Positions 19,963 to 20,653 of a stretch of 20,653 nucleotides of DNA are shown in pieces. Made by a program: the position numbers and the translations under genes. The notes under the pieces are model-generated. The model had not been told where the DNA came from. It saw only the letters and a list, made by a program, of their open reading frames with translations, and searched no databases. The stretch's first letter is position 1, and each line of letters begins with the position of its first letter. Origin of the DNA: a virus; IMG/VR virus record IMGVR_UViG_3300008217_000124, positions 1 through 20,653 of that record. The stretch is one strand, 5' to 3'.

Positions 19963-20653
19963 ATGCTACAAGAAATAAGCGAAAGCTGTAATATCAAAAT
20001 AGATAGACGACCAACACTTACGATAAACAATGAAGGTGAGCAAGAAAAAGTACCAGATAAAATTTCATTATATAATTCTGAAAATCAAAAGTATTTATCT
20101 ACCATTAGTAAAAAAAGTTCTGAAAATCTTAGAACTTATGAAGAATTTGCTACTATGCTAAATGAAGGTATAGGAGATACGCTAGGAGAAGGACAGGTAG
20201 AGGACAGGCTTTGGGGTGATGCTATGTTTAGTAGAATAGTACAATTTCCAGAGCATAAATTTACATTTGGAGTTAAAAAAGGAAATGAAGATACCTTTAA
20301 TCTAACTTTATGGGCTTGGACTTCCTATAGTTTAAAATGGGCAGAACGATTTATATTCGGTGCAATCTGTGTTCGCTGTTTAAATGGTATGTATAACTCT
20401 AAATGGTCTATTAAAGGTATGTCTAAGAAAAACTGGACTAGCAAGGCTAATTTAAAATCTTCAGATATAACTAAAGCTGTTGAAGCTTTTAGTAAATACC
20501 CAGAAATGCTAGAGCCTATGTGCCGTTCTAAAATTGACGGAGAGCAAGTTGAAAAGCTATTCAAAGTTACTCTTGCTTATAGAAAAGGTTCTTTTGACAG
20601 CAAATCATTTTCCGAAAAAGACATGAAAGAATTAGCTAGCCTTTGGACAAAAT
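19963..20653 (+). CDS. DUF932-like protein (partial, runs off the right edge)
   Basis: This frame starts at ATG 19963 behind AAGGAG and stays open to the end of the window, giving at least 230 residues. It begins MLQEISESCNIKIDRRPTLT. The middle has KFTFGVKKGNEDTFNLTLWA followed by FGAICVRCLNGM, which resembles the DUF932 signature of a beta-rich phage/plasmid protein with a C-x-NGM motif. DUF932 members occur on phages and plasmids with unknown function. The C-terminus is missing. Its structured leader suggests dedicated control. Confidence 0.6.
   Translation, partial: MLQEISESCNIKIDRRPTLTINNEGEQEKVPDKISLYNSENQKYLSTISKKSSENLRTYEEFATMLNEGIGDTLGEGQVEDRLWGDAMFSRIVQFPEHKFTFGVKKGNEDTFNLTLWAWTSYSLKWAERFIFGAICVRCLNGMYNSKWSIKGMSKKNWTSKANLKSSDITKAVEAFSKYPEMLEPMCRSKIDGEQVEKLFKVTLAYRKGSFDSKSFSEKDMKELASLWTK

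Overview
This AT-rich window (low GC, judged by eye) reads as part of a lytic short-tailed (podovirus-like) marine phage. It has compact, overlapping genes, a lysis/virion block, a complete primase-helicase-polymerase module and many small proteins of unknown function. The best lineage clue is the family A DNA polymerase at 9593-11644 (minus). Between its exonuclease and polymerase domains it carries a DnaJ-like CxxCxGxG pair, a trait I associate with the HMO-2011-type marine podoviruses, whose known hosts are SAR116, SAR11 and some roseobacters. The host assignment is inference. I see no integrase, tRNA, transposase, CRISPR array or RNA polymerase gene.

Left block, plus strand (1-4707): the end of an unidentified, probably structural gene, then a lysis cassette. 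It holds a 54-aa one-TM protein, a GTA-type three-TM holin, a 55-aa nine-cysteine metallothionein-like protein, an M15 peptidase and a glucosaminidase-like protein with a long structural tail. A 708-aa polyvalent-type virion protein follows. Several junctions here are exactly stop-TT-ATG. Two back-to-back hairpins (4706-4780) form a bidirectional terminator facing the convergent minus-strand block.

Central block, minus strand (17250 down to 4835): the genes are packed with 1-, 4- or 8-nt overlaps. In transcription order: a WYL_2/SH3-like protein, a 42-aa protamine-like peptide, several small phage proteins, a Gp88-like protein, primase, a 44-aa ArfA-like peptide, SF4 helicase, DNA polymerase, a small membrane protein, a possible ssDNA-binding protein, an Fe-S PD-(D/E)XK exonuclease, a resolvase-like nuclease, a metallophosphoesterase and a DUF3310 protein. 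TTGACA-type promoters lie upstream of the WYL_2-like gene, the 70-aa gene, the primase (apparently leaderless) and the 283-aa gene. A GC-rich structured 133-bp gap interrupts the block near its end.

Right block, plus strand (17408-20653): this diverges from the central block at a 10-bp-arm inverted repeat that overlaps opposing promoters. It carries a 379-aa unknown protein, a zinc-ribbon protein, two unknowns and a DUF932-like gene that runs off the window. Four of its five genes follow a stem-loop or structured leader, a recurring layout that suggests operators or RNA-level control.

Six genes shorter than 60 codons were found by reading the gaps: 148-312, 707-874, 8979-9104, 12833-12967, 14423-14599/14574-14747 and 16766-16894 (counting the 14.4-14.7 kb pair separately gives seven). 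The metallothionein-like, ArfA-like and protamine-like ones are the most interesting.
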